Shown here: in pieces, positions 34,744-44,320 of the stretch
Numbering within the stretch: the stretch's first letter is position 1
Layout of the letters: every line of letters begins with the position of its first letter
Source of the DNA: Gilvimarinus agarilyticus
GTDB taxonomy: Bacteria > Pseudomonadota > Gammaproteobacteria > Pseudomonadales > Cellvibrionaceae
Length of the DNA: 64,000 nucleotides
NCBI RefSeq assembly: GCF_000832015.1
Contig: NZ_JXCJ01000001.1
Span: 3,881,944 to 3,945,943 of the forward strand
Reading direction: 5' to 3'
The notes under the pieces: generated by a model
What the model was told of the DNA's origin: nothing
Databases searched by the model: none
What the model saw: only the letters and a program-made list of their open reading frames with translations
Made by a program: the position numbers and the translations under genes

Positions 34744-37104
34744 CTAAGGCAGCTTTTTTAGCAACCTTACCCCGTAAATTCCACCGGCCACAGAGCCCTC
34801 ACCGGCGACAAATTTTAGCGAGTGTTTACCCTCTTGACCTCGTTGCAAAAATTCCTCGGTGATCGGGTAATCGACTGTGTAAAACTCAGCGCCCTGCTCC
34901 CCGGTGAGTTCAACCTCGGCTAATGTTTCGCCATTAAACTCAATGTTAAAGTTGCGCCCGGCATCGCCACCAAAATAGGTAATACGCAATATGGTAGCGT
35001 CACCCTCCGGGTCGTTTAATTGGTAGCTAAACCAATCGCGCGCATGGCGCCAGTGGCGGCCAAAGTTAACCCCCGCTTCACTTTCGCTCCCTTTAAAAAA
35101 ATGGTCTGACTCAGGCTGTTGTTCACCAGGGGCGACTTTATCCACGGTGACTTTGTCCAGCGCCAACTGCGTGGCCTCATCAAGGGCGCGCTGCTCGCGA
35201 AGCGCATTGATATTTTGCGGCGTACTGTAAGGCCAGTAGAGCATATAACGCGATTCATGCACCCGGTAAAACGGTATTAACTCAAGGTTTTTATAAGATT
35301 CTGGCTGAATCACACCCGAGGCCTGAAAACGCAACTCCTCGTCGGAGGTTCGCTCAATCTGATCGGCAAAGTCTGTGTTATTGGCCACCAGCATCGGGGC
35401 TTGCTCGATGGGGCAGCGCTCACCGCTGGCAATGTGCCCCATACGGCTGGCATCGCCGTAGTAGTTTAATACCTCATCATTAAAGGGTGAGGTTTTAGCC
35501 GACAGCACAATGGGCCCATACATGACGGCAAAATAATCTGAGCTATCGGGTAGGGCTTCGAGGTGCGTTTGCATGGGCAGATTAAGCTCAACCACATCAC
35601 CTTTTTGCCAATCGCGCTCGAGCGTAATGTACTGCCCCGCCGAGGCGTTAACCGCTACCGATTTACCATTAACGCTTAGCTCGGCATCACCCACCGCCCA
35701 GCTCGGGTAGCGCAGCTTTAAGGTGATATCACCGGCAGACTCAAACGTCAGACGTGTGCTGGAGCTGTCAGGAAACCCCGTACTCTGGGTTAACACGACG
35801 CCCTGCTCTTGCCAATTAAGGGTGGAGGGAATGTACAAGTTAACCAACAGCTCGTCGTCTTCGTAAGCGTAAATAAATTCGCCATACTTAAAGTGATTTT
35901 CGATACCCGAGCCCACACAACACCACATACCCTGGTGCGTTTGCGAGTATTTGCGGTAGTGATTGGGGCGCATGGGGGTAAAATAAACCAGGCCACCGGT
36001 ATCCGGGTGCTGCGATGACAATATGTGGTTATAAAGCGCGCGCTCGTAGTAGCTAACGTAATCGAGCGAGGTATCGCGGCCATACAACAACTTCGTCAGT
36101 TTTAGCATGTTGTAGGTGTTGCAGGTCTCGGGCCCTTCGATCTCTTCAATCATGGTGCCAAAGTCGTTTTTATCGTGAAAGTGCTCACGCACGCTGTTAC
36201 CGCCGATCGCCACACTGCGCTCGTTAGCCACCGTATCCCAAAAGTATTCGGCCGCTTCATGCCAAGCGTCATCGCCACTCTCTTGCGCGACACGCTCAAA
36301 GCCGATGATTTTGGGAATTTGGGTGTTAGCGTGCAAACCGGTCAGCTCATCACGCTCGTGCTGTAAGGGGATCAGCACTTTTTTGTGCGAGAACTGTTTA
36401 GCAAGGGTTAGATATTTTTTATCGCCGGTAATCTGATAAACATCGGCAAAGGTTTCGTTCATGCCGCCGTATTCGGTGGTTAGCATCTGCTCGATCTGCT
36501 CGTCCGATAAATCGGCCACTAAAGCATCTACCCAGTCCGCCCACTTAATCATCATGCGTTTGGCTTGCTCACTACCGGTATACAGGTAGGCATCGCGCAG
36601 CCCGGCAAAGATTTTATGCAGGTTATACCAGGGTACCCAAGAATCATTTAAGGCAAATAAATCGGCCCGGATATCCCCTTTAGCGATCTGTTGCCACAAC
36701 TTATCGCTGCCGGGCACCCCCCCTAAATAGCCATTGCCATTGGCCTGTTGCGCACGCTCGAGTTCGTCCAACACATACTGCAACCGCGCCTTAACATCCG
36801 TGCGTCCGGTGGCGGCATAAGCAAGACTAAGAGAGGTTACATAGTGACCGCCAATGTGGCCGTCTAGTCCGGTGTTTTCCCAGTTTTCATAACTAGCCGT
36901 TTTGGGGGTTAGTCCGGCTTCGCGCAAATAGGGCGCCAACAACCGGTCCGGCGACATCGTCATGACATACTCAAGGTTTTTGTGTTGCGCGTGCGCAAAG
37001 GGCCCACCGGTAATGCGCACCTGATCCAGAGCAAAGTAATCGACGGCATGAGCACCGGCACTGGCTAGCGCAATGGCGGCGCTTATGGCTATTTTTTTTA
37101 TCAT
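34744..37104 (-). CDS. secreted beta-L-arabinofuranosidase, GH127/GH146 (DUF1680) family
   Basis: About 786 residues with a signal peptide (AISAAIALASAGAHA). The (alpha/alpha)6 barrel contains GGHYVTSLSLAYAATG, NDSWVPWYNLHKIFAGLRDA, TEYGGMNETFADVY and IEGPETCNTYNMLKLT, with the cysteine nucleophile region WCCVGSGIENH; in this family a zinc-bound cysteine attacks the sugar. The WCCVGSGIENHFKYGEFIY pattern resembles GH146 enzymes that remove beta-L-arabinofuranose from pectic arabinan. I use ATG 37104: a TTG at 37149 would start inside a terminator hairpin. It is last in the leftward araBDA-symporter-GH43 cluster, behind that terminator. Confidence 0.88.
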   Translation of the reverse strand: MIKKIAISAAIALASAGAHAVDYFALDQVRITGGPFAHAQHKNLEYVMTMSPDRLLAPYLREAGLTPKTASYENWENTGLDGHIGGHYVTSLSLAYAATGRTDVKARLQYVLDELERAQQANGNGYLGGVPGSDKLWQQIAKGDIRADLFALNDSWVPWYNLHKIFAGLRDAYLYTGSEQAKRMMIKWADWVDALVADLSDEQIEQMLTTEYGGMNETFADVYQITGDKKYLTLAKQFSHKKVLIPLQHERDELTGLHANTQIPKIIGFERVAQESGDDAWHEAAEYFWDTVANERSVAIGGNSVREHFHDKNDFGTMIEEIEGPETCNTYNMLKLTKLLYGRDTSLDYVSYYERALYNHILSSQHPDTGGLVYFTPMRPNHYRKYSQTHQGMWCCVGSGIENHFKYGEFIYAYEDDELLVNLYIPSTLNWQEQGVVLTQSTGFPDSSSTRLTFESAGDITLKLRYPSWAVGDAELSVNGKSVAVNASAGQYITLERDWQKGDVVELNLPMQTHLEALPDSSDYFAVMYGPIVLSAKTSPFNDEVLNYYGDASRMGHIASGERCPIEQAPMLVANNTDFADQIERTSDEELRFQASGVIQPESYKNLELIPFYRVHESRYMLYWPYSTPQNINALREQRALDEATQLALDKVTVDKVAPGEQQPESDHFFKGSESEAGVNFGRHWRHARDWFSYQLNDPEGDATILRITYFGGDAGRNFNIEFNGETLAEVELTGEQGAEFYTVDYPITEEFLQRGQEGKHSLKFVAGEGSVAGGIYGVRLLKKLP

Positions 37105-37147
37105 GGTTTTAGTACCTAACACGCGGCAAACACCGGAGAAACAGTTC

Positions 37148-37172
37148 AAAAAAAGGCCCGCAAAGCGAGCCT
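37148..37172 (-). terminator. intrinsic terminator or attenuator before GH127/146
   Basis: An 8-bp stem with one mismatch (AGGCCCGC / GCGAGCCT) and an AAA loop is followed on the minus strand by seven U residues. It would end the upstream operon or limit read-through into the GH127/146 gene. Confidence 0.8.
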
Positions 37173-37196
37173 AAGGTCGTTACCACCACATTTCCA

Positions 37197-38144
37197 TCAA
37201 TCGTCAAGGGCCGCATCACCAAATATCGGCATACCGTCCTCACCCCACTTGAGCTTTTTCACAAACGTGTGGCGGTTAGGGTCCCACAGGGGGTCGCCTT
37301 CGATCTCGGTGTAGGTGCGGGCGTGATAAACCAGTAAGTCAGTCACACCGTCTTCGGCTTTAGTAAAGCTGTTGTGGCCGGGGCCAAAAATATTGTACTC
37401 GGGGCTCGAGCGAAGCACCGGATCTTTGGATTTTTGCCAGCTGGCAGGGTCTAATAGGTCGGCGTTTTCATCGGCCCACAGCAAACCCATGGCGTAGTTT
37501 TCGTCGGTAGCACTGGCGGAGTAAGTCATAAAGATCTTACCGCCATGCCTAACAATTGATGGGCCTTCGTTTACCCAAAAGCCGATGGTTTCCCAGTCGT
37601 ACTCGGGGATGGTCAAGCGCACCGGCTCGCCTTTTATCTTCGTCGGCGTTTTCATGGGAGCGATATAGAGGTTCGAGTTACCGCGAATGCCCTCTTCTTT
37701 TTGCGCCCACACGTAATAAAGTACGTCGTTGTGGGTAAAGGTGGTGGCGTCCAGGCAAAAGGTATCGATCCCCGAATCCACCTGCCCCTCAAAGGTCCAC
37801 TCGCCAGTCACCGGGTTGTCGTATATGCACGAGATAGCGTACATCCGGTGCTGGAACAAATCGTGTTTGATCTCGCGTGAGGGCGCTGCGGCAAAGTACA
37901 CGTACCAGGCGCCCTGATTAAAATGAATCTCCGGCGCCCAAATTAAATCGCTGTAGGGGCCGGTATCGGGCTTGTGCCACACCATAACCGTCTCGGCAGT
38001 GGCCAGCTCGGCAATGGTTTTGGCGCGGCGCAGCTCGACACCATCGTAGGCAGGCACGCTGGCGGTAAAGTAATAATAGCCATCAGTGTGCTTATAAATA
38101 TGCGGGTCGGCCCGCTGTTCGATTAACGGTTTTAATACAGTCAC
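37197..38144 (-). CDS. cytoplasmic GH43 exo-alpha-L-arabinofuranosidase (subfamily 26-like)
   Basis: 315 residues with no signal peptide: the protein starts MTVLKPLIEQRADPHIYKH, directly at the first propeller strand. Base Asp in RADPHIY, second Asp in CLDATTFTHND and acid Glu in WVNEGPSIV are present, plus FGPGHNSFTKAEDG. It is a paralogue of the secreted protein at 29140-30144, but its location should be the cytoplasm, where it would hydrolyse imported arabino-oligosaccharides. It lies 15 bp behind the GPH symporter gene, which supports a transport-then-hydrolysis pair. Confidence 0.87.
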   Translation of the reverse strand: MTVLKPLIEQRADPHIYKHTDGYYYFTASVPAYDGVELRRAKTIAELATAETVMVWHKPDTGPYSDLIWAPEIHFNQGAWYVYFAAAPSREIKHDLFQHRMYAISCIYDNPVTGEWTFEGQVDSGIDTFCLDATTFTHNDVLYYVWAQKEEGIRGNSNLYIAPMKTPTKIKGEPVRLTIPEYDWETIGFWVNEGPSIVRHGGKIFMTYSASATDENYAMGLLWADENADLLDPASWQKSKDPVLRSSPEYNIFGPGHNSFTKAEDGVTDLLVYHARTYTEIEGDPLWDPNRHTFVKKLKWGEDGMPIFGDAALDD

Positions 38145-38159
38145 GGTTCTCTCCGAACG

Positions 38160-39542
38160 TTAGGTTAACTCTTCAACAGTGTATTCCGGTGCCTCAGTCG
38201 CAATCTCACCACGGGCTTTCATCTCGTTGTAAAAGCGATCGGTGATTTTGTACTTAAACATCACAAAGCCCAAAAAGGCGTGGAATAGACCGGGGATAAT
38301 AGTCAGCATCAGGGCAATACCGGTAAGCGCAAATTCGCTCTGCTGCTCGCCCGCTTGATAGCCAAAAAACGTCAGCAGCAAGCCGGTGATAAAGCCCGCA
38401 AGGCCGGCACCAGCCTTCTGGCAAAATGAAATACCACCAAACGCCAAACCAGACACACGCTTGCCGGTTTTTGCCTGACCATAGTCAACCGCCTCGGCGA
38501 TGGCCGACCAGAAGATTGGTGCGTGTAAATCCACCACAAACGACAGGATCACATAAAGCACAAACGCCAGCGCAATCTCGCCTGGTGATACGGCAAAAAA
38601 CATCAGCGCACTGAGTACACCCACCAATATTTGCGACCAGCGAAACAGCTGAACTTTACAGTAGCGCTTGGTAATCCAGGTAGAGGCGACCATCGAGGCA
38701 ATAGAGGCGGCAATACCGGCGCTGGTAAACATCGCGGCGGTAGACTCTGTGCCACCCAAGTAGTAGATGGCGTAGTAAAACGCCACGCTGCCACGCATAG
38801 CGTAACCCAAGGTGCCGAGAATACAGCTGGCGGCCAGAACCAACCACTGATCATTCTTTACGAGTAATTTAACTTGCTCGCAAAACGATTTTTTATCCAC
38901 CACATGCTCCACCCGCTCGCGGGTTGTGGCAAAACAAAACAGCAGTAACCCTACCCCAACAAACGACATAAAGCCCATCGCCAACTGATAGCCTTTGGCG
39001 GGGCTGCCATCGCCCCACATAGAGGCCAGCGCCGGCACCGAGGCGACAATAATAACGTTGGCAATTTTGGCAAAAAACATCCGGTAGCCGTTAGCGGACA
39101 ACCGCTCTTGCGGGTCGCTGGTTAGCACCCCGATATAAGAGATATAGGGGATCGCCACACCGGTAAACATTAAGGTGGCAAACAAATAGGTTAAGTACGC
39201 CCACACCAGCTTGCCGTTGTAGCTTAAATCTGGCGTGGTAAACAGCAAAAAAACGGCAAAGCCGTAGGGTATCGATAGGTATAAAAAATACTGGCGAAAG
39301 CGCCCCCAGCGACTTTTTACTTTGTCGGTTAGCATCCCCATTAGCGGGTCGCTTAAGGCATCGATAAAACGTGCCGCCAGAAACAAGGTGCCCACGTGGG
39401 CAGGCTTAAGGCCAAAAATGTCCGTATAAAAGTACTGCATAAAGTAGAACATGGCCGCGATCATCACATTCACGGACATATCGCCGGCACCGAAGCCTAC
39501 TTTCTCCAATACGGATAACTTTTCTGTCTTCATGGTTGTCAC
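38160..39542 (-). CDS. GPH-family sugar:cation symporter
   Basis: 460 residues with about 12 transmembrane segments of the glycoside-pentoside-hexuronide (MelB-like) family. Marks are EKVGFGAGDMSVNVM at the start, FIDALSDPLMGMLTDK (the conserved Asp-rich helix region), SRWGRFRQYFLY and ERLSANGYRMFFAK. Placed between araA and a cytoplasmic GH43, it probably imports arabinose or arabino-oligosaccharides with Na+ or H+. The first ATG is used; another ATG three codons later is equally possible. A terminator separates it from araA. Confidence 0.88.
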   Translation of the reverse strand: MTTMKTEKLSVLEKVGFGAGDMSVNVMIAAMFYFMQYFYTDIFGLKPAHVGTLFLAARFIDALSDPLMGMLTDKVKSRWGRFRQYFLYLSIPYGFAVFLLFTTPDLSYNGKLVWAYLTYLFATLMFTGVAIPYISYIGVLTSDPQERLSANGYRMFFAKIANVIIVASVPALASMWGDGSPAKGYQLAMGFMSFVGVGLLLFCFATTRERVEHVVDKKSFCEQVKLLVKNDQWLVLAASCILGTLGYAMRGSVAFYYAIYYLGGTESTAAMFTSAGIAASIASMVASTWITKRYCKVQLFRWSQILVGVLSALMFFAVSPGEIALAFVLYVILSFVVDLHAPIFWSAIAEAVDYGQAKTGKRVSGLAFGGISFCQKAGAGLAGFITGLLLTFFGYQAGEQQSEFALTGIALMLTIIPGLFHAFLGFVMFKYKITDRFYNEMKARGEIATEAPEYTVEELT

Positions 39543-39578
39543 TGACTCTTGTTATTTTTCCCCAACAGGGGCAGATAA

Positions 39579-39606
39579 AATAAAGGGCGCCGCAGCGCCC
39601 TTTATT
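39579..39606 (-). terminator. intrinsic terminator after araA
   Basis: A perfect 12-bp stem AATAAAGGGCGC / GCGCCCTTTATT with a 4-nt loop, 12 bp past the araA stop on the minus strand. It may separate araBDA from the transporter or allow partial read-through. Confidence 0.8.
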
Positions 39607-39618
39607 GATAGCGCAAGC

Positions 39619-41121
39619 TTAGATTCCCTGGCTTAAGTGATAAAACACTGCGTTATGGCGTAGCTCTTGTTTGAACTCGCGAACATTAGTGTCTTCATCA
39701 ATCACAACCGTTTCTACACCCGCCATCTCGGCAAAATCCACCACTTGATCGGTCGTGATACCTTGAGTGTAGACGCTATGGTGAGCACCACCGGCGTGAA
39801 TCCAGGCAGCACCGGCCACTTCCAAGCTGGGCTTAGGTTCCCACAGTGCTTTGGCCACTGGTAGGTTTGGTAAATCGGCCGGCGGCGATACGGTGTCTAC
39901 TTCGTTAACGATAATACGAAAGCGCGTGCCCATATCGATGGTCGAGATATTCAGTGCCGGGCCAGTCGCGCCGGTAAACAATAGGCGCGCGATGTCTTTT
40001 TTAATACCAATGGTGTGCGGCGCTACAACCACTTCGGGCTTATCACCAGCAATAGAGGGGCAGATCTCTAGCATGTGCGCACCCAGCACCTGATCTTTGG
40101 CTCCAAAGTGATACGTGTAATCTTCCATAAAAGAAGTACCGCCTTTGCGGCCTTTGCTCATCACTTTAACGATGCGTCCCATCGCGGCGGTTTTCCAGTC
40201 GCCTTCGCCGCCGTAACCATAGCCTTTGCTCATTAAGCGCTGAGTCGCTAAGCCTGGCAAACCGGACAAGCCGGTCAGGTTTTCAAAGCAGTTGGTAAAC
40301 GCCTTACAGCCGCGTTTTTCCAAAAAGCGCTCCATACCCAGCTCGAGGCGAGCTTCGTTTTGCAGCATTTCCAGCTGGTGAGCATCGTCAAACACGTCAG
40401 AGGCGATGTTGTAATCGGTCTTGTACAGTTCCAGCTGTGCCGCAATATCCTCGTCGCTCACAGCGTCGCAATCTTTGGCCAGATCGCCCAGGCCATAGGC
40501 GTGAACTTCATAGCCAAACTGGATTTGTGCCGATACTTTATCGCCTTCGGTAACTGCCACCTGACGCATGTTGTCGCCAAAGCGAGCCACACGCAGATTT
40601 TGCGCTTCGTTCCAGCCCATGGCAGCACGCACCCAGTTATCGATTTGCACCTGAACAGTTTCGCGCTCCCAGTGACCCACTACGACTTTACGCTCCTGGC
40701 GCAAGCGCGTACCTATGTAACCAAACTCACGGTCACCGTGCGCACTTTGGTTCAGGTTCATGTAGTGCATGTCGATTTTGTCCCAGGGCAACTCGGCGCC
40801 AAACTGGGTATGCAGGTGCATGTAGGGCTTATTCAGCGCCGACAGACCGCCAATCCACATCTTGGCGGGCGAGAAAGTGTGCATCCACAAAATCAAGCCA
40901 ACGCAATCTTTATCGCTGTTAGCGGCCTGGCAAACATCCAGAATCTCTTCCGGAGTGGTCACCACGCCTTTCGATTCAATCTCCGCCGAGACATTTTCAG
41001 ACGCGGTAAGACCGGCGGCAATTTTAGCGCTGTTATCGGCCACTTCTTTTAGCAGTGCCGGGCCGTACAAGTGCTGCGAGCCGGTCACAAACCATATTTT
41101 CTTTTCACCAAAAACTTTCAT
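39619..41121 (-). CDS. araA: L-arabinose isomerase
   Basis: 500 residues, the same length as Escherichia coli AraA. Marks include [14 protein letters not shown] near the start, [43 protein letters not shown] and [12 protein letters not shown], which carry the metal-binding Glu and His residues. It converts L-arabinose to L-ribulose in the cytoplasm. It is third in araB-araD-araA on the minus strand, 26 bp from araD. Confidence 0.97.
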   Translation of the reverse strand: MKVFGEKKIWFVTGSQHLYGPALLKEVADNSAKIAAGLTASENVSAEIESKGVVTTPEEILDVCQAANSDKDCVGLILWMHTFSPAKMWIGGLSALNKPYMHLHTQFGAELPWDKIDMHYMNLNQSAHGDREFGYIGTRLRQERKVVVGHWERETVQVQIDNWVRAAMGWNEAQNLRVARFGDNMRQVAVTEGDKVSAQIQFGYEVHAYGLGDLAKDCDAVSDEDIAAQLELYKTDYNIASDVFDDAHQLEMLQNEARLELGMERFLEKRGCKAFTNCFENLTGLSGLPGLATQRLMSKGYGYGGEGDWKTAAMGRIVKVMSKGRKGGTSFMEDYTYHFGAKDQVLGAHMLEICPSIAGDKPEVVVAPHTIGIKKDIARLLFTGATGPALNISTIDMGTRFRIIVNEVDTVSPPADLPNLPVAKALWEPKPSLEVAGAAWIHAGGAHHSVYTQGITTDQVVDFAEMAGVETVVIDEDTNVREFKQELRHNAVFYHLSQGI

Positions 41122-41147
41122 AACTACCTCACTTTATTAGGGCCGGC

Positions 41148-41843
41148 TCAGTTCTGGCCGTAGTAAGCATTTTTACCGTGTTTGCGTAAATAATGTTTGT
41201 CGATAATGCCTTGTTTTAAAGGCTGCACGCCTTGTTGTAACGTGCGGGTTAAGTAGGCCATTTTGGCAATTTCTTCCAGAATAACGGCATGGGCAACCGA
41301 CTGGGCGGCATCTTTGCCCCAGGTAAAAGGCGCGTGCCCGGCGATAATCACCATCGGTGACTCAACGGGGTTGCGGTCTTTATAGCAGTCGGTAATTTGC
41401 ACGCCGGTTTCTTCTTCGTAATCGCGCGCGATTTGCGCGTCGGTCATAACCGCCGTGCAAGGAATCGAGCCGTAGGCGTAATCGGCGTGAGTCGTGCCCA
41501 AGCAGGGGATTGACTCCTGCGCCTGTGCCCACGCTGTGGCGTAAGTCGAGTGGGTGTGAGTAACTCCACCAATGCTGTCAAAGTGACGGTACAGGTGGGT
41601 GTGAGTGCGGGTGTCCGATGACGGACGCATAGCCCCTTCGACCACGGTGTTTTCCAAATCGACCACCACAATGTCATCGACTTTCATATCGGCATAAGAG
41701 ACACCGCTGGGTTTGATCGCGATCACGCCCTCAGCGCGATCAATTTGCGATACGTTGCCCCAGGTGTACACCACCAGGCCGCGAGCGTTTAGCTCCATAT
41801 TGGCCTCAAAGGCCTGACGTTTTAGCTCGAGATACTTACTCAC
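41148..41843 (-). CDS. araD: L-ribulose-5-phosphate 4-epimerase
   Basis: 231 residues, as in Escherichia coli AraD. The class-II aldolase-like fold shows GLVVYTWGNVSQIDR, AIKPSGVSY, SSDTRTHTHLYRHF with GGVTHTHSTYATAW (zinc histidines) and GHAPFTWGKDA. It converts L-ribulose-5-phosphate to D-xylulose-5-phosphate, feeding the pentose phosphate pathway. Its ATG overlaps the araB stop codon by 4 bp (ATGA), showing translational coupling. Confidence 0.96.
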   Translation of the reverse strand: MSKYLELKRQAFEANMELNARGLVVYTWGNVSQIDRAEGVIAIKPSGVSYADMKVDDIVVVDLENTVVEGAMRPSSDTRTHTHLYRHFDSIGGVTHTHSTYATAWAQAQESIPCLGTTHADYAYGSIPCTAVMTDAQIARDYEEETGVQITDCYKDRNPVESPMVIIAGHAPFTWGKDAAQSVAHAVILEEIAKMAYLTRTLQQGVQPLKQGIIDKHYLRKHGKNAYYGQN

Positions 41844-43507
41844 GATTTGCCTGCCTCCACATAGTGACCCAGCGCCTGATACTGTTGGTACAGCTCGTCA
41901 AAAATAGCCGCCGCTTGCGCGTTGGGCTGATAGGTTTGAGTGACGCTGGAGCCCATCGCCTTTTGCGCGCTGGCCACATCCGGGTGAGCACCACCGACGG
42001 TGGCGGCAAAAATCGCGGCACCGAGAGCACAGCTTTGTTCGCTTTCCAGCACATCAATTGGGCAGTTCCAAACGTCGGCACAGGTTTGCATCACAAAGTC
42101 AGACTTTTTTGAGATACCGCCAATCGCCACAACGCTGTTTACCGCAACGCCCTCGGCGCGAAAGCGCTCGATAATCGCGCGGGCACCAAAGGCCGTTGCC
42201 TCAACCAGGGCGCGGAATACTTCGGCACTGGTGCTACCCATTTTTAATCCGGTAATCGCGCCCGATACGGTTTGATCGGCGTCGGGGGTGCGACGGCCAT
42301 TGACCCAGTCGAGTGCGGTAACGCCACTTTTGCCCGGCTCCAGCTTGGCCGCCGCCGCGCTCATGGCCAGCAAACTTTTATCTTCGAGCTCCGCCAGCAA
42401 ACGCTCGCGGGTAGCGGCGTCTAAGTGCTCGGATTGCTCAATAACCTGAATCGCCGGGCCGTTAACTAAGCGCTTAAACCAGGCGTACAAATCGCCAAAC
42501 GCCGATTGCCCAGCCTCCAGGCCAACCATGCCGGGAATCACCGAGCCATCGACCTGGCCGCAAATACCGCGCACGCAGTTATCGCCAATCGCCTCGTGGC
42601 TGGCGATGGTGATATCGCAGGTAGACGTACCCATAATTTTGGTCAAAACACCCGGCTGTACATTGGCGGCAACCGCGCCCATGTGACAATCGAAGGCGCT
42701 AAAGCCTACAGCGATGCCCTCGGGCAGGCCTAAGCGTTCAGCCCATTCGGCGCTCAAGCCACCCACACGCTCGTCAGAGCAAAAGGTCTCGGCGGGCAGG
42801 CGCTGGCTAAAGCCATCCAGCAGCGGGTCAACACCGGTAAAAAACTCGTTAGGTGGGTACCCGCCCCAGCTTTCGTGCCACATCACTTTGTGGCCCGCCG
42901 CGCAGCGGCCCATGCGGAATACGTCCGGGTGAGTCGTGCCGGTTAACATGGCCGACATCCAGTCGCAGTGCTCAACCCACATATACGCGGCCTCGGCCAC
43001 GGCTTTATCCGCGCGCATAACGTGCAGCGCCTTTGACCAGTACCACTCGGACGAGTAAATACCGCCCTCGTATTTAAGGTAGTTCTCGGGCGCCTGCTCG
43101 GCGGCAGCGGTAAACTCGGCCGCCTCGCGCACGGCGGTGTGGTCTTTCCACAGGACAAACATGGCGTTGGGGTTTTCGGCAAACTCCGGCTTAAGCGCCA
43201 ACGCGGTCCCCTCGGCATCAACCGCAATCGGGGTCGAGCCGGTAGTATCAAAACTCAGGCCCACCACCGACTGCGCGGCGCCTTGCGGAGCCTGCTGCCA
43301 AAGCCCGGCCAACACCTGCTCCAGGCTCTCTAAATAGTCCAGCGGGTGCTGACGAAACTGATCCGCCGCAGGCTCGCAGTACAGACCTTTGGCCCAGCGG
43401 GGGTAATAAACAACATGTGAGGCCACCTCTGCACCGGTGACGGTATCCACTAAAAGTGCTCTAACTGAATCTGAGCCGTAATCCAGGCCCAAGGCATAAG
43501 AATTCAT
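41840..43507 (-). CDS. araB: L-ribulokinase
   Basis: 555 residues of the FGGY kinase family: ALGLDYGSDSVRALLVD at the N-terminus, GLSFDTTGSTPIAVD, and the C-terminal block VVAIGGISKKSDFVMQ followed by ALGAAIFAATVGGAH. It phosphorylates L-ribulose with ATP. First gene of araBDA. Its promoter has a TTGACA -35 and the TATTATAATA palindrome near the predicted transcription start, so expression is probably arabinose-controlled. Confidence 0.95.
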   Translation of the reverse strand: MNSYALGLDYGSDSVRALLVDTVTGAEVASHVVYYPRWAKGLYCEPAADQFRQHPLDYLESLEQVLAGLWQQAPQGAAQSVVGLSFDTTGSTPIAVDAEGTALALKPEFAENPNAMFVLWKDHTAVREAAEFTAAAEQAPENYLKYEGGIYSSEWYWSKALHVMRADKAVAEAAYMWVEHCDWMSAMLTGTTHPDVFRMGRCAAGHKVMWHESWGGYPPNEFFTGVDPLLDGFSQRLPAETFCSDERVGGLSAEWAERLGLPEGIAVGFSAFDCHMGAVAANVQPGVLTKIMGTSTCDITIASHEAIGDNCVRGICGQVDGSVIPGMVGLEAGQSAFGDLYAWFKRLVNGPAIQVIEQSEHLDAATRERLLAELEDKSLLAMSAAAAKLEPGKSGVTALDWVNGRRTPDADQTVSGAITGLKMGSTSAEVFRALVEATAFGARAIIERFRAEGVAVNSVVAIGGISKKSDFVMQTCADVWNCPIDVLESEQSCALGAAIFAATVGGAHPDVASAQKAMGSSVTQTYQPNAQAAAIFDELYQQYQALGHYVEAGKS

Positions 43508-43811
43508 AAGACGTCATCCCAAGCGCACGGATTCCGAGCGCATCTTTATTTTGTATTATAATATTATCCTAACCACCAAGGCACTTGTCAAACATTTTTC
43601 TCTCGGTCTAACCGGGACTTTCTGGCAATTGCCATAGCATGCGCACCCCCGCTCAGGGCTTAGGCCAAGCACCACAGAGAGAGTACGTCAGCCTTTGCCG
43701 ATCGGTTCATAGTTTTATATTACAATAAAAGATAGCGCTGACATAGTTCGTTTACGGCAGGAATTGGGATAAGATTCGGGAGATGACAATAACAACGACG
43801 GCAGATTAACT
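43508..43811. other. divergent intergenic region between araB and the CBS gene
   Basis: About 300 bp. It holds the araB promoter and operator (listed separately). Toward the CBS gene there is an AT-rich TTTATATTACAATAAA stretch (about 43713-43728), partly similar to the arabinose palindrome, and an AGCGCT core (43734-43739). No small gene is supported. Confidence 0.55.
43554..43591 (-). promoter_or_regulatory. araBDA promoter with arabinose-operator candidate
   Basis: On the minus strand TTGACA (43586-43591) is 17 bp from a -10-like GATAAT (43563-43568). The palindrome TATTATAATA (43554-43563) abuts the -10 and reaches the likely start point, a good position for a repressor. The same 10-mer stands at 30204 and 51121. 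Confidence 0.65.
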
Positions 43812-44294
43812 ATGCCCAATCCAGCACTAGCCGCTCCCGCCAGAACCATTATGAGCACTCAGGTCGCCTGTATTTACGAGGGCTGGTCGGTCGACCGCGC
43901 CCGGCATTTTTTGGCGCGCCACAACCTCAGCCAGGCCCCTGTTATTGCCTCGGACCACCAACTGGTCGGGGTATTAAACAGCGCCCAGATCGCCGGCTTT
44001 TTAAACAGCGACGAGACCTACCGCGCCCAGGCGGTTAACGACAGCTTCCGGCGAGCGACAGGCACCGAGATAGAGAATCTCGACGAGCTCACCCAGTGGG
44101 TCAGGCGCGCCCAAGTTTACTGTACGGCGCACCAGATTATGCGTACCAACCCCGTCAGTGCCGAGGCCGGCACCAGCATCGAGGCTTTGCGCGCGCTTGC
44201 CCTGCAGGAGCAAACACACGCTATTTATCTGACAGAGGCAGGCGTGCTAGTGGGAGTGGTGACAGCGCTGGATATTCTCGCGACCACCACCTAA
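43812..44294 (+). CDS. stand-alone CBS-pair protein
   Basis: 160 residues consisting almost only of two CBS motifs: IMSTQVACIYEGWSVDRARHF with LVGVLNSAQIAGFL, then IMRTNPVSAEAGTSIEALRAL with LVGVVTALDILAT. CBS pairs bind adenine nucleotides and sense energy state. No catalytic or membrane domain is attached, so it probably regulates a partner protein. It is divergent from araB. Its ribosome site is weak. Confidence 0.85.
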   Translation: MPNPALAAPARTIMSTQVACIYEGWSVDRARHFLARHNLSQAPVIASDHQLVGVLNSAQIAGFLNSDETYRAQAVNDSFRRATGTEIENLDELTQWVRRAQVYCTAHQIMRTNPVSAEAGTSIEALRALALQEQTHAIYLTEAGVLVGVVTALDILATTT

Positions 44295-44320
44295 CAGGCC
44301 GCCGCGCCAACGCCTTAAAA

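Noticed and set aside
37105..37149. Upstream TTG start extending the GH127/146 protein by 15 residues
   Set aside because: It starts within the U-run of a terminator hairpin and would place non-signal residues ahead of a clear signal peptide at ATG 37104.
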